Assembly (NCBI GenBank): GCA_963575645.1
Contig: OY754464.1
Span: 27,729,501 to 27,793,500 of the forward strand
Length of the DNA: 64,000 bases
Direction: 5' to 3'
DNA from: Xanthostigma xanthostigma
Lineage: Eukaryota > Arthropoda > Insecta > Raphidioptera > Raphidiidae
Shown here: piece after piece, positions 1 through 12,180 of the stretch
Layout of the letters: every line of letters begins with the position of its first letter
Numbering within the stretch: position 1 is the first letter of the stretch
Notes under the pieces: model-generated
Told to the model about the DNA's origin: nothing
The model's input: only the letters and a program-made list of their open reading frames with translations
The model's database searches: none
Program-made: the position numbers and the translations under genes

Positions 1-110
1 GCGACATCAGAACTATTTTTTTTATTATAATCAAATGTAACATTTTGGGAGTTGGAATGGTCCCGTCGCCCAATTGGCTGGAATTTTTTTAATGTAATGA
101 GAAATAAAAT
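1..110 (+). repeat. terminal fragment of an ATTCCAACC-type dispersed repeat
   Basis: The end with GTTGGAATGG and AATTGGCTGGAATTTT closely matches the right ends of the longer copies at about 22506-23155 and 45830-46495. The window edge cuts off the rest. It is non-coding. Confidence 0.6.
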
Positions 111-328
111 AACGAACTCACTGGAGATAGTGCACGGATTATGTGAATAGGTATCACGGATATAGAACGAACGTCACTTAACTGATCTGGCACGGCACGG
201 ATACGATACTGATGTGTCTAAATTGACCCAAAAATAGTTAAAAAAAAAGTGTGCGTGTAACGTTTGCGGTTGAAGTGAAACATGTAAACAATACGTATAT
301 TGCTAGCTTTACGCTTTTTTTTTGTATA
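111..328. other. AT-rich spacer, nothing recognised
   Basis: No open frame, RNA gene or repeat was recognised here. Confidence 0.5.
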
Positions 329-656
329 CAGTAGAACCTCTGTAAGTCGAACTTCAAGGGAGACGTAAAAAAATTCGAGTTATAGAGTTTTCGACTTATG
401 AAGGATTTCGACTTAGGCGGATTTTGTAAGGAAATATTCGACTTGTAAAGGTTAAGATTAATTATAACTAATTTTGGGTTGTTATGTTCGATATACAGAG
501 GTCCAATTTATTTTTTTGAAGTATGGTGGGAAAATATGTACCGAAATGGCTTATAAGGACTCACTGATTATTTCGAGTGATGGTTTTGGGGCTTGAAGAG
601 AAGGGAACAAAACATTTTTTTGAGTTTTGGAGGTTTCACTTAAAAGAGGTTTACTG
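329..656. mobile_element. pogo/Tc1-like MITE, TA-flanked
   Basis: It begins CAGTAGAACCTCTGTAAGTC and ends TTTACTG, with TA on both sides. Internally it repeats 'TTCGA(C/G)TTA' motifs. A sister copy lies at 54986-55290 and a fragment near 31710-31780. CAGTAGAACCTC termini with TA duplications are typical of pogo/Tigger-type non-autonomous elements. There is no coding capacity. Confidence 0.75.
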
Positions 657-3600
657 TATATTCAAATAAATAAACAGACAAAAAATGACGGAAACTGAAA
701 ATTCGCTCTATAAGAATCTTTAAAACTGTACAATTACAAACTAATTGACGATTTTATTTATTTCTATTCACAACTTCTCTGTAAATTCTCGCAATATGTG
801 GACTTTGTAGGCCGCGCAAAAACGCCACCTTTGTTCGTAACGCCAACTCACCGAGCTGCTCCTTCGCGAAATTCACAAATCGTGCCTAAAAAAAATTAAC
901 TGCAGAAAAAATTCTGACAAGTGCATGTTACAGGCTCGGGTGCCCTATATTATTTGTCATTAAATTTCGAAAACTTCCTCTGTTGGGAACACCGTAATTG
1001 TTTTACAGTAAAATATACGTATGCCTTTCTACAACGCTAATATTTTTCTAAATTTTAGCTGTATTAGTTGTGGAAATTGAGCGGAGATTCAATTTTTGGA
1101 AACTACGTAACATAAAATTTGCACACCTCTGCTCTAGAGAATCCTTTAATAACGTCTTCTGTGTCGACATCCTACCTTCAGTTGTTTCAAAAATAAATTG
1201 ACCTATGTAGACAAGACACCCATCGTGAAAAAACCTTGAAACCGAGCTACGCCACTGGCTGTGAGTGATAAAAATGTAAAAATTGTGTTTATTAACTTGT
1301 TTCCTTCCAATGACATTGTTTCGACGCCAATGGTAGAACAATATCCAGTGAATGGTCATCGATACCCACGCACTGCGCACGCGCCATAGATAAAAGCGGT
1401 GCGCTTTTGTTGTTTACATTATTTATTGCAATTAATTATTCTTATATAATATCTAGTCAGAAAATATATAAAAATAACATTTTACTTATTTTGACCATAA
1501 GTCAACAAGATTGTACAGTTTATTCATAAGTGAGACGGGGACTGAGTTGTCACGTGATTGCGTGTTTGGCGGCCGCAAAACCATAGTCGAGTTCAAGAAG
1601 AATAGAGAGAAAGAAGACTAACATCCGTGCATTCGCCAGAAAATCATGATTTCTATTACGACTGTAAAGACGCGATTTGAATGTTTTGCAAAATATTAAT
1701 GGAATTAAAAAAAAACTCCGGGTTGCAGTGCCAAACCCTGTCGATTATAGTGTATTTACTTTTATAGGCAGTGTGGCTCTATTGTATGAACTTAACCTTG
1801 TTTTTGGACAAAATAAAAAAAATTACCCCTTAATACACCCCTTAAAACAACATTTTAACAACTTAATTTCAATACTACATTTCAATTCAACATCTGTACC
1901 AAATTATATACACCCTTCAGTATGTAAATCTATATCAGTAAACTTGTGTTTTCATAAAATTTGTAAGTCCGGTCCTGTCGGGCGATTTTTTTTAAATTTT
2001 AGCAGCAAATTTTAATAATTACTAGAGGGTTAAATTTCAAATTTGAAATGATTCTGAAATTTGTTTCGGTATTTTTGGGCCCAAAAAAATGTTTCAACCC
2101 TTAAAACCCACTCTTAAAGTGGCCCGATATCACATTGTCGTGAATTAATTCATAGAAACATGACAACTGACTCCATAAGCTGAAAAGTGCAACAATGCAC
2201 GAAACTCGGGGCCTTATAGCTACAGCGCCACGCGTAAAGTTATTACGAACGCTTACCGTCATCGATTTTTGGCACACGAGCTTCGCATTGCGGCTTGCCG
2301 GTCTCCCTTCTCTCTAGCCTTTATGGTAGAGTTATTCAGAAGTAACAATTAATTAACTTTTTTCATTAGTGTTAACTAGGGTTACCAGGTGCCAAAATTG
2401 AAAATTCGCTCACTGGAGACTAAAAATCCTCCAATTTTTTTCTAATCTCTTGTAATTAATATCGAGATGTCCTTACCCCCACCCATTTAATTTCAATTTC
2501 CTTGATCCACAAAAATTGTCGAACGGTTTACATTTTAACTTCCCCTGCCTAAAGCATTTAAATAAAAATGTGAAACGCTTCACGATTTTGCATGATACAT
2601 CGAAAGATTCGGTCGGATTCTGGTTAAGAGCGTCCAAAATTCGGTGATTTATCCGGTCAGATAGTAACACTAGTCATAACTAGAGAATCCCCATAGGGGA
2701 CTAATAGATATGACGACTTTGTGTAACCTAAATTAATCCGGCCTAGGAATGGCATAAGATTTCTATCTATCGTTATTTTTAAATTATTGGAATAAATCAG
2801 TCAATTTTTATAAAAAATATCTTTAAACTATACCTAAGCACAGATTTCGCAACATAATTCTACAGCCTTGAGCTGCGCAACAGTGGTAATGCTCAGAAAA
2901 AGTGCAGTCGGTGGCAAGAACTGTTAATGACGTAACATTTATAATTTATAATGATTTTAGGGGCAACTAAATATTTGCATAGCACTGGTTATTATCAAAA
3001 TTGCACTATTTAAAACTTAAAATGCTCAGTTTGGTAGTAATAATTAAGATATTTGTCCGCCCAAAACTCCCTACTTTTAAAATCCGTTGTGTTTTCTAAT
3101 CGCAAAATAAATAAACCAAAAAGTAATTATGTAAAAACATAAACACTTTTTTATAGACCGTACTGATACGAACACTCCAGTAGCTCTGTGTGAAATGATC
3201 TCCATACTATTTCACAGCGACTAGCGAGTTCTGTGCGCATCCAATTATCAACCAACATTACGAAACCTGTAGGCTTCTATTATTGTATTAAATTATAATA
3301 GCACAAATTAATTATTTATTGCCAATGAATCTATTCTATAAAATAATTACGAATCAGTTAAAATCACCAACACTTCTAAAAAAGGACGACAACTGCAAAA
3401 AAATCTGTCCAGCGCTATTTTTTTTACAGACTCGAGAATTTAAACGTGTTTTTTTTAATGCAGCTAACACAGAAATGTTAATTTTGCAAAACCATTTTAA
3501 GATAATGATTGCGGCAACTGATTAAAAAAAAAATTAAAAACTAGCAATTGTCTTTTTTCATCCCGCGTACGTTTGTTGAATAATGAACGCAGTAGTTAAC

Positions 3601-4734
3601 CTTGACGACTCTTGAAGGCTTCGACTGCCGTCGCCTGAAAAGAAGAAACAAATATTTAGACTAAGAATTTTAACAAATCTTAAAGACTTAGACAATAATT
3701 AACAGGCTCTGTAAGCGAGACTTTTAGAGTCACTAATGGCCAATAATAATATTCAAACTGTAGTTCCCATTTACGATATTATAACAAACTTTTATATTTT
3801 ACGAGCAGCCCGGTCTGACTTCGTCCGAATTTTTAGATTACCTGTCAAAGATTGACATATGCTGCGAATTTTTTTGTGTATATATAATGCCCAACAAATC
3901 CTCAATATATTGCGTTGATGTATTTTGTAGCCGTATGCCAAGAAAGCCTCTTAACTTGGGGCTTGTTTTTTGTCGATCTGCTTCAGTAAAATTGTCCGTA
4001 TGTTGCCTAGTGTAACAAAGTTCACTAAAACGTAGTCAGACAACATATATAGGTATAGTATAAGTAAAAATGTAATGTACATTTTCATATTGTTCAAATT
4101 TGGCAATTATTTATGAAAATGTATAGTTAAAATCATTCATAAAAGGGGAATTCAATGTTACATTAACAAAAGTAATACACCATCTGAAAGTAGACATTTT
4201 AACGAAGAAAACCCCATACTACGATTTTTGAAAATCTGAAATTTTTACATTACTTTTTTAGGTTGAAGTTAGGGGTAATTTTTCGGTTTTTTAATATTGC
4301 ATTGGCAAATTAATTTTTTTATTCGAAAAAATTATAACTTATTTAGGACATATAGCAAGATAAGTCTCCTGAAAATTTCATGAAAAAAAACATTTTTGCA
4401 GGAGAAAAAAATTAAAAACGAAAATCACGGTGTTTTCGATATTTCTCTGAATCTTAACGTTATGTGAAAAAATTATATTCATAAAAGTTGTAGATCCTTT
4501 TAATACATCGATACATCGATTGGAGGTCAACTTTCGCCGAAAATAACGAAAAATCGCGTTTGACCCCTAAAAAGCGCCCCCCGCAGCCCCCCGGCATTTT
4601 ACGCATTTGAATTTTTGGTTTCTGTATTTCTGACGGCAGTTTCTTCCCTTCCTCATCATTCGTTTTCTGCTATTAATTTTGTCCCTTTTTCACTTGATTT
4701 TGGGCTAACTGCACTGGTCTATATTTGTTCCAAA
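657..4734. other. intergenic or intronic AT-rich DNA with old repeat scraps
   Basis: No gene could be supported. Near 1240-1258 there is a solitary hAT-like end on the minus strand (reads CAGTGGCGTAGCTCGGTTTC). The 110-codon minus frame at 1048-1380 covers that end and shows no recognisable protein. A GC-richer patch lies at 2210-2320, and the (A/T) runs elsewhere are simple sequence. Confidence 0.5.
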
Positions 4735-5225
4735 TAAGTGAAACGGTGAATACGTGTGAGGTGACGCGGGTAATGGCTAGTATTAAATATGATATTTGCT
4801 ATTCGTTGGCATGATTACCTACATAATATATTCACGTCATCTAAAAATTAATTCAAAGCATGCTTAACTAATTTCTTTCTGACGGATCTGCAGAAAAGCT
4901 GATTTTTTTTTCAAAATATTTCCATAACTTACTATAAAGTTTAGAAAAAAAAATGTTTACAAGACCTTCTTGTAATAATAAATGGAATAACAAATAATAA
5001 ATATTATACCATTATTATATAAAAAAAACAACGTTATATTATATATCTCCTCTGTGCATGCGCCGATTTCCCCCAGAAACAATTTCCATATTAAACATCC
5101 TCTCAAAATTTAGTTTAAATCCGCTCATCTGTTTGACGTGTATCGTGCTCACAGACAAACAGACTCACAGACTTTTTCCAAAAATATGTTTTGGACCTTA
5201 AAATGAAAAAATATTGTAAAATTTG
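4735..5225 (-). repeat. ATTCCAACC-type dispersed repeat, minus-strand copy
   Basis: Read on the minus strand it matches much of the copy at 22540-23060: AAACAGATGAGCGGATTTAA, the GCGCATGC core, then GTCACCTCACACG near 4760. The outer ends with GTTGGAATGG are missing, so this copy is truncated. Confidence 0.65.
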
Positions 5226-6433
5226 ACCTAGATTAGTAGGTGCCTACCAGTTATGGTAATAAGGCCTTGAGAATAGATTGCGGATTATAAACGCTCGACA
5301 ATTAAGGTCATTAGCGCCAGAGCTTAAGATTATTCGAACGTAGGTACCTATAGGTATTTTGTTTCCATGGCTGATTATGATAATTGATGAAGATATGAAT
5401 TGGTGCTAGGCCTAAATGGCGTTAGCTGTTGGTGACAAAAAATATCTCGTTCGGGGCGTCAGATTCACTAAGGCCGGCCCTGAATAGATGGTAAATCCAT
5501 GAAATTTTAACTTTCAGATGCACCACATTTGAATATCACTTATATTTCGCATTTGAACAGCTGAGTTGTAAATAAAGAAGAACCCACAAGTTTTTTTAAA
5601 GTGAATTAAGCAGGGTTTTCGCGGGGGCGGGGATCGGGGGCGGACTGGTCTATTGAGGACGTGGGTCTGAATGCTAATGAATGTGACGCGAGTTGTTTGA
5701 CCCTTCTCTTGTTAATTGGGTCCTCTTTTATAACCGTACTTACTATATTACTTATGTTATTATTCAAAACATTGCGACACAAACGTAATTTTGTTTCTGA
5801 CCTGAAATTCACTTAAGAATATTGTATCAGAAAATCAGAAGTATCTATGCACTTATTTTTGCTATATGTGATCAATTGAAAGGATTATCTCGGCCCCGTA
5901 CCAATCCATATTTCCAGTTTATTGGTATTTTTAATAGCCTTTACCCGCAGTATCGCTTTAATGTGTACAAAGTTTTATCAAAATCTGTTCAGCCGTTGTT
6001 CTATTGGTATATAATAACCTAAAATAATAATAAAAGTTTCTTATTCTTAATAAGACAAGATTATAATACGGTTGAGACGGAGTCGCGGGCAGCGACTAGT
6101 AGGTTATAAAAATGGCTACTAACAGACAAACCGTGGTTTAATATGGAATTAGCATGGTGCCGTCTATTTAATTTTACTTTACCGTACTAGTGCGTAAATG
6201 GTTACTTTACATACTCGGTGTGTAAAGCAGGTATTTTATAGGGGGTAGTGCAAAAAAAAAATACCTTTGAAAACATTGGTCACGAGGAACAACGTATTAT
6301 AATTTTCAGAAATTTTCACGACGGCGCGGCGGCGTGGATTTGCAGGCCTTAGTTCTAGAATTTTTGAGAAAATTTTACCAAAACCCATAAATTAATCATT
6401 TATATTTCAAAATTAGTGTCAATATAAGTATAT
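5226..6433. other. spacer with a probable Helitron-type 3' end at 6060-6099
   Basis: The sequence GCGGGCAGCGACTAGT at 6085-6100 has the look of a plus-strand Helitron 3' terminus (GC-rich tail then CTAG|T). The part at 5820-6020 containing ATCAAAATCTGTTCAGCCGT is repeat-like. G-rich runs occur at 5620-5645. No gene is seen. Confidence 0.4.
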
Positions 6434-6434
6434 A

Positions 6435-6885
6435 CAGGGTGTTTAGCACATGAACCGACACAATTTTTTGGGGGGTTCTCGTGGTCATTGTGATCATTTT
6501 AACCCCAATGACTAATTTCTAAATACCCGTTAATTTTTATTTTAAATGATTTTTAAATTATTTTTTTCTACTGGGTTTTATTAATACAGGCACTTTAAAA
6601 GTCCATAGGTGCTTTTTCCTGATACTATTTGCATAAAATTATGATTCATTTAGAACAAGGAGTCATTCGAGAACTCAATAAATGTATTTTTGTGTCTCTA
6701 GTACCAAAAACAAACAGGTTACGATTTTTTGAATGCAATTTTTTGGCCAATTTTCGAAAATAACTAAAAAAAACCGTATCTCGATAACCATGACACTTAG
6801 GGCAAAAGTCATTGGGGTTAAAATGATCACAATGACCACGAGAACCCCCCAAAAAATTGTGTCGGTTCATGTGCCAAACACCCTG
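6435..6885. mobile_element. TA-flanked DNA element with about 85-bp terminal inverted repeats
   Basis: The ends CAGGGTGTTTAGCACATGAA and its complement TTCATGTGCCAAACACCCTG are followed inward by nearly perfect inverted repeats of about 85 bp. TA flanks both ends (6433-6434 and 6886-6887). The frames inside are shadows of the inverted repeats. It is a non-autonomous element of the Tc1/mariner/IS630 style, inferred from the TA target and TIR form. Confidence 0.8.
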
Positions 6886-7499
6886 TATATGCAATGTGGG
6901 GAACAGAGTAAAACTTGCCACATTTTCTCCTGAACAAATTTTTCTGATTTTCTATATGATTTTTTAGTTTTTTTCCGTGACTCTTCGTACTTCTAAGTAG
7001 CAACAACAAATATAGAAAAAAACAATCTATATATTTTATACGTTTCAGAAAAATTTCTGACCAATTATACATATTAATATATACACTGTACAACTACGTG
7101 CAAAGATTCTGTATATGGCCCCGGCCCGGGTACCAAAGTTAAGTTGATCGACAACATTATATTGTTCTATGTAGGTGCGGAACACTCGGTGCGCCCGCGA
7201 CTCTGACTCGCACTTGATTTTTTTTAATCTGTCTTCCGCAAAAATTCTCTGATTTTTTCCGGACCAGTAAAATTCCCCGACATTTCTCGGTATTCCAGAA
7301 ATAACTAGGTACCTTGAAGTAAAAGTGCTTTCTATGCCCTTACATATTTATATTGGATTAATGGTATTTATTAGTACCTATATTTATAAATATTATGAAA
7401 ATGACATAAATGAGTTCTCTCTTAAAAATATTGCCCAAATAAATTGCAATAATATACGTTTCTCAATATTTGGGACATCGAAAAGTTGATATCAGGACG
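6886..7499. other. AT-rich spacer
   Basis: No gene or structured repeat was recognised. Base composition rises to a CpG-rich patch at its right edge. Confidence 0.45.
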
Positions 7500-7970
7500 T
7501 TCCGTGTACAGTGCAAACGTATCGTCCGTTAGAAAGGCGCAATGACCGTAATAGTTCGACCCCCGCACGGCGCCCCGCGCCGGGCACTTCACCTCGAGTT
7601 TGTTGTTGTCATGCCCTCGGGGCGCAGCGCACCAAATAAGGCTATCACATGCAACTCAAATGGTCCGTAACGTTCGTTGAACGTCGACGCACGTCGACGG
7701 CGTCTTCGCCTGGCCATTGGTTACGACGCAAATGACGAACGGAACCCGCGGCCGACGGCGTCGCGCGAGTCCGCGGCGTCGTTTCCGGTATTTTACCCGC
7801 CATGTGGTCGACATTTAATACGGCGCGCGCGCGCGCGGCGCTCTCATGCACACAGAGTCGGACGCTGTGAGTGTGTGTGTGTGTGCGTTTTGTAATGTGG
7901 AGAGACAGCGGCGGCCTCCTCTCTCAAGTCGACTGCCGCGCTCTCGTATACGCGGTGTGGACAAACTGAG
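7500..7970. promoter_or_regulatory. CpG-rich island, possible promoter or 5' exon
   Basis: This is strongly CpG-rich against an AT-rich background. It has repeated CGTCGACG-type motifs, a (CG)n run near 7822-7838 and a (GT)n run near 7867-7885. A donor-like CTGTGAGT lies at 7865-7872. No convincing reading frame extends through it, since the frames on both strands are short and low in complexity. Insect promoters and 5' UTRs of developmental genes often look like this. The role is inferred from composition only. Confidence 0.35.
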
Positions 7971-8115
7971 CCAACGTGGTCACTATTTAGTGACACATCT
8001 GGAAAATACTTGGAATTTTCAAAAATTCTATCGACTGCTTTATAAATAGGTCTGTCTTATAAAAATGAGGTCTGACTGTTTTTTTTTTCACAAATTATAT
8101 TCAAATAGTCTATCC

Positions 8116-8585
8116 CAGAGGTCCCCAAACTTTTTTATCTCGTAGACCACTTGGCATGTTTTTTGGTTTTGGGTAGACCCCCTGCTTACCTGATATTGAT
8201 TTTTTGCAAATTCATTAATTTCAAATATATTTTTGACAGCCGGTATAGTGCTACTCATTTTGAAAGATTTAAATTCATAACGGTAGTGAAGTGTGAAAAA
8301 CACACATTAAGTTTTATATAAACTTTCTGTTACATACAATAACTAAGCAAAAAATAAATGCGTTTAATGTGAGGAATGACCCTGATGCTTTAATAATAAT
8401 TTTTTAACTTCCCGCTATAACGGTTAACGATGTCCAGTTTATTATTTTTTATTTGTTTGGAGATCCACTATCGTTGACCTTCATTTTCATTTTATGGACC
8501 CCCAATTTTTTTTTCGCTGACACGGACCCCTTGCAAGTTGTCGTCGACCCCTGGGGGTCGATATAAACCACTTTGGGAATCACTG
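8116..8585. mobile_element. hAT-type MITE with 8-bp target duplication
   Basis: It starts CAGAGGTCCCCAAACTTTTT and ends with the imperfect complement CTTTGGGAATCACTG. Flanks are gTCTATCC (8108-8115) and cTCTATCC (8586-8593), so seven of eight bases are duplicated. Length and termini fit a non-autonomous hAT (Charlie-like) element. No transposase frame is left. Confidence 0.85.
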
Positions 8586-8599
8586 CTCTATCCGATGAA

Positions 8600-8650
8600 A
8601 CACGGCAGCGACAACAGTAGTGGAGCCTTCGGCTCTACCGTAATTCAATA
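8600..8650. repeat. short dispersed motif shared with 13115-13165
   Basis: The stretch CAGCGACAACAGTAGTGGAG followed by CCTTCGGCTCTACCGTAAT is complementary to ATTACGGTGGAGCCAAGGGC and what follows at 13118-13160. Each contains a small hairpin (GGAGCC..GGCTC). It is part of a repeat of unknown class. Confidence 0.5.
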
Positions 8651-8889
8651 CCACTTTAAAACACATTGTTTATGCAATTTGATTTTTTTGGCTGAAGCCT
8701 TTGCGGACGAGCGACAAAAACTCACCAAACAGACAGACGACAGACGAACATTATATATTATAATATTATATGCATACCTACTATATTAGCATTTTGCTTT
8801 GTAATGAATTTTGAAATATTCCCCTATTTCCCCCTTGAGGGATGATTTTGCAAAAAAATAGAAACACGTAATACTTTACTTCTTACCAA

Positions 8890-9130
8890 ATGCCTAAATA
8901 TGAATTTTCATATCTCTATAACTTGAGAAATGATGAGTTTCTCATACTAACTTTCATCCTCTATTTCACCACCTTCAGGTTTGAAACAAAAGGTAACCTA
9001 TGTCCTTCTTCAAGATGCAATCTATCTCCTTGCCAAATGTTATTGAAATCTGTTGAGCGGTTTAGGCGTGAAAATGTAACTTTCGGATTTATAATTATTT
9101 GCAGTCTACGTATATACATTCGAAATTCTA
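8890..9130 (+). repeat. retrotransposon-like 3' tail fragment
   Basis: TTGAAATCTGTTGAGCGGTT then TAGGCGTGAAAATGTAACTT resembles the conserved region just before the 3' end of insect RTE-type or related retroposons. The match is from memory of the pattern, not from a search. No intact frame is present. Confidence 0.35.
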
Positions 9131-9484
9131 GCTAATCTCAAAATGTTAGTCGTTATAAAATTCATACGGCATACGAATAATAGTTTACTTTTGAACTAGG
9201 GTATCTAAGATAACTTTTTTCTATTTTTTCCTGAAAACCCATTTAGATCTCCTCTCTATTTCCAAAACTAATACATGATTTAAAATTTTTGAAAAAGAAA
9301 AGACGGAAGTGTTATAGACTAAAGTGTACGTGCACTGAGAAAGAAATATTTTGAGGCAAAAAAATATTGTTTGCTTCAAAAAGATTATACGATTTAGTAA
9401 ACACAATTTTTTTCAGTTATATAATTTGCAAAAAAAAAACTGTTTCCAACAAGTTTTCAAATTTCAATGGCAAATAATATTGAT

Positions 9485-9535
9485 GGTACGGAACCTTCGG
9501 CGCGCGAGTTAAACCCGCAATACTCCGTTTTTTTA
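9485..9535 (+). repeat. CGGAACCTTCGGCGCGCGAG repeat tail
   Basis: The stretch TACGGAACCTTCGGCGCGCG is the same tail as at 26891-26935 and is found, complemented, at 32185-32220. Only the terminal part is present here. Confidence 0.55.
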
Positions 9536-10715
9536 TTTATTTATTTTAATCTTTGTAGTAGAGCTTTTCCGTGTTTAGTCACAAATACTCAGTTCTAGTG
9601 TTATAACATGAGGACTACGATGAAATGATGACTCGAAAACGGCTAGACAACTTTTAACTAAATAATACCTAAACGTAATGTAGATGCGTGGTATTTTTTA
9701 CCCTGCTACACTCGGGTCGAAACATATTGCCTGTCAAAACCGGAACGTGAATTTCACATTTACTGAACGAAGCCATAAAGACTTTTCAATAATGTTCAAA
9801 CTTTGTTTTCTTTTTGTGTCTATATAATTTTAAATCTTTGATTAACGTCTGATTAGAACTCTTCAATAAATAAAATTATTATCGACCAATTTTTCAGACA
9901 ATATATTAACAAAAAATATAATTAATACATTAACGTTTCGATCCGGATTTTAACTAGAAAGTTGAAGGCGGTGACTATTTTTAATTGATTCTACGATTCT
10001 TGTGTCTATTCTTTAAACTCATACAGATTCAATTTTTAAATTTCTGTAATTCACGAAAATAAAACTTGTTTTAATAATATAGTTGGCTGGAAACCAACAA
10101 GGCTTTCAATAAAAAAAGCGTAACTAATATAGTTTGGACAGGGTCGGTACACAGTGCGGCAAGATCCACACAAAATAATGTATTCAGGTGCTTATATAAA
10201 TTTGACTGTCACGTACAGGACCGTACTAATATTTCCATTTGGAGTGGGATATCTTACTGATAATTTGAACTACCTTTCCTAGTTTGTACTTTATCACGCA
10301 GGAATGAATAGAAAATAAATTTTAAATTTAGCATATAAAAAACTGATATCAAAAATGCATAGTAATATTGAACAACAAAAAAAAATAATTTTGAGATATT
10401 CAACACCGAACGAAAGAGCAAAAAGACTCTCTTTAAGATTGCAAATAGCTCGTATTCGACTGGAGAGCTGATAATGTGGTATAACATTGTAATTAATTTT
10501 TCTTTTAAACCACCCCGTAACTTAAAAGAACATTACTTCTTATACAAATATTACACCGTGTAAATCGTAATTTAATTTTTTAATATTTAAGAAAATAATT
10601 AAAAACTTTATATAATTTGACTACAGCAGTGTATTTCGTATAATGGATCTGACTGAGACAATTAATATACCTAGTTCAAATATGACTGACAGCTAGTTTG
10701 AAAGTTCTTTCGACA
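9536..10715. other. AT-rich spacer
   Basis: No gene, RNA or clear repeat was recognised. The frame at 10254-10487 (minus) is hydrophobic, AT-driven and lacks any family hallmark. Confidence 0.45.
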
Positions 10716-10771
10716 TTTTTTAGTAATATTTCCCCAAAACTATGTAGTTTTGGGGAAATATTACTAAAAAA
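10716..10771. repeat. perfect 26-bp hairpin with a 4-nt loop
   Basis: The arms are exact complements around the core AGTAATATTTCCCCAAAACT and the loop is ATGT. A similar tiny perfect hairpin of unrelated sequence lies at 53446-53497. It may be a minimal foldback or an intrinsic hairpin; no function is assigned. Confidence 0.8.
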
Positions 10772-11091
10772 TTTTTATTTTTATGTCGTGTAAAAGTGTT
10801 CACAGTTTACAGTTTTTAAAAAAAATTGTCTGAAGGCACTTTTGGTTTAATTTTAATAATAATGTGCATTTCCGGTGAGTCTCATGTGTAAAAAAATCGC
10901 CTGTTTTATAATTAATTACTTAAAACAACGTTTAATAAATAGTTGAATGTATGAGATATCCACAGATGACATATTAAAATTCCATATTTTTATATGGACA
11001 TTGTTTTGATGACCGAATAACCTTAAGGTCAGAAATATTTCAGTATAATATAAATCTGTAATTTTTGTTTTGATTATGCCCATATTCACCG

Positions 11092-11604
11092 AACACTAAG
11101 TATTAAAGTTAGAAGTTACTAACCTTGGAACAAATTTATTCCTTCGGACAAAATTTACTTTCAATTCACCAAGCAATATAACTATTAGAATAGTTACTTG
11201 TAGAATAAATATATACTGCGTTATACACCTTGCCCTTTTTGTTGAATATTTTGACGTTCACCCAAAAATCCGACCGATCGCGATTATGTAGTGTAAACGT
11301 CAAAAAAAAAACACTCACAAAATAATAAAGTTTTAACTTCCACTAAATTGAATGTTTTAGAACTATACACTTCATAAAAAAATACTCCACATTTATAGGT
11401 TAGGTATTATGATCTATGTGGCAGCCATTTTTATTTTATCAGGCGAATAAATATATATACCTTGGCTAAAGGACAGAGTAGATTTATACCTGTAGTAAAC
11501 ATAATTATGCTTGGTGAATTGAATTATCGCTATTTATTCGGAGGAATAGCTACCTGAAGAACAAATGAACCGAATAAATAACTACTTACGTTCGGTGAAC
11601 ATAT
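11092..11604. mobile_element. TIR element with ATATTCACCGAAC ends
   Basis: The left end ATATTCACCGAACACTAAGT is complementary to the right end CTTACGTTCGGTGAACATAT with an indel. Inner inverted motifs (TTCACCAAGC / GCTTGGTGAA) also pair. Target duplication and superfamily are not clear, and there is no coding frame. Confidence 0.55.
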
Positions 11605-11889
11605 GACCATTAATGCAACTAAAATATTAGTGTAATGAAAACAGTGCTCAATGATTTACGCAATTTTAATTCGTCCCAAACTTAAAAAACAAACATCTCA
11701 GAACTGCTTTAAAGTATATTTTAAATTGATTAATATACGCCTGACTCTGACAGGCATTTTTTAATCGGCCGACTGTTGAGGAGGTGCCACCGAGCGTTAA
11801 CTTACGATCATCATGAGCTCGCCTGCAACTGTTTAATAGTCCAATTAAAATAGTTTGCGAATCATTTAGTGCCATTGACCGGCGATCGG

Positions 11890-12180
11890 CTTACAATTGC
11901 GCAGATCCTAAATTCTTAATGCGGTCCTGAAACGTGTGCCACGAGCGCGGAAACGGGTTTGGGTCAAAAAACAACAGACAGACAGACACATGCGATGTCG
12001 CCTCCACACAACACAACAACAACAACGGCAACACAACATCAACAACAAACACACATAGACCGAGAGAGACGAAACGACTGTGCAGAAGTGGGATGGGTGG
12101 CGTGCGGGTGAATCATCGAGCACCCACCGTGTAATATCTAAGCGCCTGCAGTGCCCCGGAGGGCACACGTCACACATTGT
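11890..12180. promoter_or_regulatory. CpG-rich island with CAA/CA runs
   Basis: This is GC- and CpG-rich relative to its surroundings, with low-complexity ACAACAACAA and GACAGACAGACA tracts. Frames on both strands are low complexity and unconvincing. It could be a 5' UTR or promoter; composition is the only evidence. Confidence 0.3.

Noticed and set aside
1048..1380. 110-codon minus frame
   Set aside because: It overlaps a hAT-like end, has no recognisable domain and its composition follows the local bases.
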